Assembly (NCBI RefSeq): GCF_900115295.1
Contig: NZ_FOVZ01000001.1
Coordinates: 1,054,001-1,118,000 of the forward strand
Origin: Sphingomonas sp. OK281
GTDB lineage: Bacteria > Pseudomonadota > Alphaproteobacteria > Sphingomonadales > Sphingomonadaceae
DNA length: 64,000 nt
Direction of reading: 5' to 3'
The notes beneath the pieces were generated by a model, which was not told where the DNA came from, ran no database searches, and saw only the letters and a program-made list of their open reading frames with translations. The position numbers were made by a program, and so were the translations under genes. Below, one piece after another: positions 61,253 to 64,000 of this stretch. How positions within the stretch are numbered: position 1 is the stretch's first letter; each line of letters opens with the position of its first letter.

Positions 61253-63637
61253 TCACGTTCGGGGCAGGGCATAAGCCAGCGTATAATCCCCATACCGCGT
61301 CCCGAGCGCACCATGCCCGCCCGCAGTGATCACGACATATTGCCGCCCGTCGGCACCTCGGTACGTCATCGGCGTGGCCTGCGCCCCCGCCGGAAGCCGT
61401 GCCTTCCAGACGACCTTGCCAGTGTTCAGGTCGAACGCGCGCAGATACTGGTCGGTGGTGGCCGCGATGAACGCTAGCCCACCCGCGGTGACGATCGATC
61501 CGCCGAGGTTCGGCACGCCGGTCTTGATCGGTACGCCCAGATGCGACCCGAACAAGCCGGTATCGCGCGCCGTGCCGAGCACCTCGCGCCACAGGATCTT
61601 CTTCGTTTTCAGATCGACCGCGGTCAGATGCCCCCAGGGAGGCGCGTTGCACGGTGCGCCGAAGATACCGATCCACGCCTGCACCACCGCGACGTACGGC
61701 GTGTTGTACTGCGTCTGCAACTGCGCCTGACGCGCGTTCTCGCCGCCCTGCTTCTGCGCCATCAACGGCCCGACGCGCGGGTCGTCGCGGCGCATCAGCC
61801 ACAGCTTGAACGGCATCTCCATCGTGTTGACTGTCATGATCCCGCGCACCGGATCGACTGCCGCGCCGCCCCAGTCGGTCACGCCGTCGAACGCTGGGTG
61901 GCCGATGATCGGCGTCAGGCCGATCGGCTGGTAGATCCCAGCGCCCTGCGAGCGGCGGATGTCGATCCGGCACAGCAACTGGTCGATCGGCGTCGCGCCC
62001 CACGTCGCCTTTTCGCTCGGCGCGGGCGGGGTGAACGACGGCATGCCGACCGAGAAAGGCTGCGTCGGCGATACCGTGACGCCGGGCGTCGCACCGGCGG
62101 TCCGCACGTGTCGCTCGGCAACTGCGGCGATCGGCGCGCCCGTCAGCCGGTTGAGGAAATAGACCTGGCCCATCTTGGTCGTCTGGAGCAGCGCGGGGAT
62201 CGTCCGCCCGTCGGGCGCGCGGTAGTCGAACAGCGACGGCCCGATCGGCAGGTCCATGTCCCACATGTCGTGGTGAACCAGCTGCCGGCTCCAGCGCAGC
62301 TTGCCCGTCGCAACGTCGAGCGCGACGATCGAGCTGCCGAACCGGTCGTCGAACGGCCGGCGATAGCCGATCCAGTAATCCGGCGAGGCATTGCCCGTGC
62401 CAAGGTACACAAGGCCGTTCGCGGCATCGGCGGTGATCGCGCCCCAGACGTTGGGCGTGCCACGCGTATAGACCTGACCTGCGGGCAGCGGCGCGATCGC
62501 GTCCTGCGACCGGCCGACGTCCCACGCCCATACCGGCTTCCCCGATACCGGATCATACGCCCGCACCACGCCGCTCGGGATGTTGCGGTTGACGTTGTCG
62601 GTGATCCGCTCGCCGATGATCAACCGCCCGTTGACGACCATCGGCGGCGACGTCCCGATCTGGTCCGATGCGTTCGACACGCCCATGTTCGCACGCAGGT
62701 CGATGCTGCCGTTCTCGCCGAAGCTCCGGCATACCCGCCCGGTCTCGGCATCGAGCGCTACGAGCCGCGCATTGAAGGTCGGCGCGAAAATGCGGTGCGG
62801 GCACGGCGTCCCGGCGGGTGCGTCGAAATACGCCACCCCGCGGCAGACGAGATAGTTGTTGCCCTGCACGTTCGCCGACTCGTGCCAGCTCCACCGGGTG
62901 CGGCCCGTGGTCGCATCGATCGCTTGCACGAACGAATGCGGCGTGCAGGTGTAGAGGGTATTGCCGATGTGGATCGGCGTCGCCTCGGAATGATATTCGC
63001 GCTTGTGCTCGGTGGTCTCTGCCGCGACCGGCAGATCGCCGGTTCGCTGCGTCCAGGCCAGAGTGAGCCGCGCGACATTGGCCGGCGTGATGTCCGCGAT
63101 CGACGAATAACGCCGGCCCGACGCCGTGCCGCCATAGTCCTTCCAATCGCCGTCGGCCTCGCCCGTCGCTGCCTGCGTGGGGCCAGCCGGCAGGGTGTCG
63201 ATCGGACCTTGCGCATCGACATCACGTCCGCGCAACGCAAGCAGACCGACGAATACGACTGCAACACCAGCCGCTACGGCAGGCGTGGCGCGTGAAAAGC
63301 CAGACGAGCGAGACGCTCCCGTTCGGCGTCGCCATCCCAAGAGCAGGACCAACACGAGGAGAACGGTCGGCGCCACGACGCGTGGAACGAGCTGCAATCC
63401 GTCGAAGCCGACTTCCCAGACCGCCCACACCAACGTAGCGATCCAGATACCTACGAACAGCCACCGACCACGCGCATCGTCCCGACCGACGAGGGCGCCG
63501 CTCGCGATCATCGCAAGGCCCGCGATAAGGTAATAAGGAGAACCGTGAAGCAACAACAGGACAGTGCCGGCGACTGCGAAAAAACCGCCGAGCACCGCGA
63601 TGATCCAGCCAAGGGCGCGCGCCAGATTACGTCTCAT
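61253..63637 (-). CDS. gcd: Membrane-bound PQQ-dependent glucose dehydrogenase, 794 aa
   Basis: N-terminal five-helix membrane domain (LARALGWIIAVLGGFFAVAG; VVAPTVLLVLVLLLGWRRRT) and a periplasmic eight-bladed PQQ beta-propeller (DWKDYGGTASGRRYSSIADI, QLVHHDMWDMDLPIGPSLFD, GGSIVTAGGLAFIAATTDQY). Oxidises glucose (or quinate/shikimate-type substrate) and donates electrons to ubiquinone, which cyo or cyd can use. ATG 63637 is preferred; GTG 63652 would add five residues. Confidence 0.92.
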   Translation of the reverse strand: MRRNLARALGWIIAVLGGFFAVAGTVLLLLHGSPYYLIAGLAMIASGALVGRDDARGRWLFVGIWIATLVWAVWEVGFDGLQLVPRVVAPTVLLVLVLLLGWRRRTGASRSSGFSRATPAVAAGVAVVFVGLLALRGRDVDAQGPIDTLPAGPTQAATGEADGDWKDYGGTASGRRYSSIADITPANVARLTLAWTQRTGDLPVAAETTEHKREYHSEATPIHIGNTLYTCTPHSFVQAIDATTGRTRWSWHESANVQGNNYLVCRGVAYFDAPAGTPCPHRIFAPTFNARLVALDAETGRVCRSFGENGSIDLRANMGVSNASDQIGTSPPMVVNGRLIIGERITDNVNRNIPSGVVRAYDPVSGKPVWAWDVGRSQDAIAPLPAGQVYTRGTPNVWGAITADAANGLVYLGTGNASPDYWIGYRRPFDDRFGSSIVALDVATGKLRWSRQLVHHDMWDMDLPIGPSLFDYRAPDGRTIPALLQTTKMGQVYFLNRLTGAPIAAVAERHVRTAGATPGVTVSPTQPFSVGMPSFTPPAPSEKATWGATPIDQLLCRIDIRRSQGAGIYQPIGLTPIIGHPAFDGVTDWGGAAVDPVRGIMTVNTMEMPFKLWLMRRDDPRVGPLMAQKQGGENARQAQLQTQYNTPYVAVVQAWIGIFGAPCNAPPWGHLTAVDLKTKKILWREVLGTARDTGLFGSHLGVPIKTGVPNLGGSIVTAGGLAFIAATTDQYLRAFDLNTGKVVWKARLPAGAQATPMTYRGADGRQYVVITAGGHGALGTRYGDYTLAYALPRT

Positions 63638-63839
63638 CGCTGTCGGCTCCACCTATGTCTCCCGGATTAACGTACGATAAGCGACCAGGCTGCTTGATGA
63701 CGAAGATTTCATCATCGCCGCAGCCCGACGCAGGGCCGGTTCGCCACGGCGGTATAGAGCGCCGCCTCCAGGCATCGTCGCGCCAGCCAGTCCATTCCTC
63801 TCGCCCTACGCGTAGAGTCTTGCCACGATCGTTTGTCAT
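63627..63839 (-). CDS. Small uncharacterised protein upstream of gcd, 70 aa
   Basis: [20 protein letters not shown], later [20 protein letters not shown] with a soluble, compact composition. It overlaps gcd by 11 bases, so translation may be coupled. ATG 63839 is within the palindrome at 63837-63866; a start at 63857 would be inside it too. I recognise no family. Control by the same operator as the divergent GTPase is plausible. Confidence 0.5.
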   Translation of the reverse strand: MTNDRGKTLRVGREEWTGWRDDAWRRRSIPPWRTGPASGCGDDEIFVIKQPGRLSYVNPGDIGGADSDET

Positions 63840-63866
63840 GATGTAATGATATCTCATTGCATCATG
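63837..63866. promoter_or_regulatory. Zur-like operator palindrome
   Basis: CATGATGTAATGA and TCATTGCATCATG are inverted arms with one mismatch, 4-base centre TATC. TGTAATGATATC-type sequence resembles zinc-uptake-regulator boxes of alphaproteobacteria. It lies 16 bases before the COG0523 start and overlaps the leftward small gene's start. Confidence 0.65.
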
Positions 63867-63881
63867 ATATTAGGCAACTCG

Positions 63882-64000
63882 ATGATCCAGACTGTGAAGC
63901 CGCTTTTACCCGTAACGGTCATTTCCGGATTCCTCGGTGCCGGCAAGACCACGCTCCTCAATCATATTCTCGCCAACCGCGAAGGGCGGCGAGTGGCGGT
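63882..64000 (+). CDS. COG0523/CobW-family GTPase (ZigA-like), 3' partial
   Basis: First 39 residues are visible: [20 protein letters not shown] is the COG0523 P-loop ([12 protein letters not shown]). These GTPases act as metallochaperones, and those under Zur control serve zinc scarcity. The Zur-like palindrome directly upstream supports this reading; a CobW or nitrile-hydratase activator role cannot be excluded from the fragment. Confidence 0.8.
   Translation, partial: MIQTVKPLLPVTVISGFLGAGKTTLLNHILANREGRRVA

Noticed and set aside
1..64000. CRISPR arrays, tRNA/rRNA genes, transposases, prophage or integrase genes
   Set aside because: None could be recognised on either strand; the window is ordinary chromosomal DNA in this respect.

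Overview
The window is high-GC, densely packed bacterial DNA with mostly ATG/GTG starts and many 4-base start/stop overlaps. Gene content points to an alphaproteobacterium, most likely Sphingomonas or a close relative: FixL-type haem-PAS kinase with FixJ, a four-cysteine FNR, cydDC-cydABX, cyoABCD, PQQ glucose dehydrogenase, PaoABC-type aldehyde oxidoreductase, and a palindromic repeat of a kind I associate with sphingomonads. The taxonomic call is inference. I saw no rRNA, tRNA, CRISPR array, transposase or phage gene.

Layout. 1-4.6 kb: the end of a glycosyltransferase locus with two unusual fusions (GT4 read in frame into a Gfo/Idh/MocA oxidoreductase, and GT4 fused to a clan-A glycoside hydrolase) separated by an MDR dehydrogenase. 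4.6-7.7 kb: a NitT/TauT-like ABC transporter without a visible binding protein. 8.1-8.5 kb: an orphan RcnR/CsoR-type metal sensor with its own operator-like palindrome. 8.8-16.8 kb: a complete biotin-independent malonate decarboxylase operon (mdcACDEGBH) divergent from madL-madM and a GntR/FCD regulator. 16.9-28 kb: a low-oxygen block (hemN, OmpW-like porin, fatty-acid hydroxylase, cydDC, cydABX, fnr, a hemerythrin-like gene) marked by four FNR boxes. 28-39.4 kb: a stress/low-oxygen block (GNAT, BON protein, tandem universal stress protein, FixLJ, single-domain receiver, acetate kinase, phosphoketolase, alcohol dehydrogenase, quinone reductase) whose intergenic regions repeatedly carry a TCGGGAACTACGCA-like motif. 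39.6-45.6 kb: a CzcCBA heavy-metal efflux operon with a His-rich periplasmic protein. 45.7-49 kb: peptide deformylase, a catalytically degenerate RBBP9-like hydrolase and an MFS transporter. 49.2-57.2 kb: a molybdenum aldehyde oxidoreductase with two tandem large subunits, a cysteine hydrolase, a cupin and a LysR regulator. 57.2-61.1 kb: cyoABCD. 61.2-64 kb: PQQ glucose dehydrogenase, then a divergent COG0523 GTPase behind a Zur-like palindrome; the window ends inside this gene.

How the genes work together. The centre of the window reads as an oxygen-response island. FixLJ would sense oxygen through the haem PAS domain and FNR through its Fe-S cluster. FNR boxes sit at the hemN/ompW and cydD/cydA divergent promoters and before the hemerythrin-like gene. 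A second motif, plausibly FixJ's, marks the stress proteins and a phosphoketolase/acetate kinase operon that can make ATP from acetyl phosphate when respiration is limited. The assignment of that motif to FixJ is inference; the repeats themselves are read directly from the sequence.
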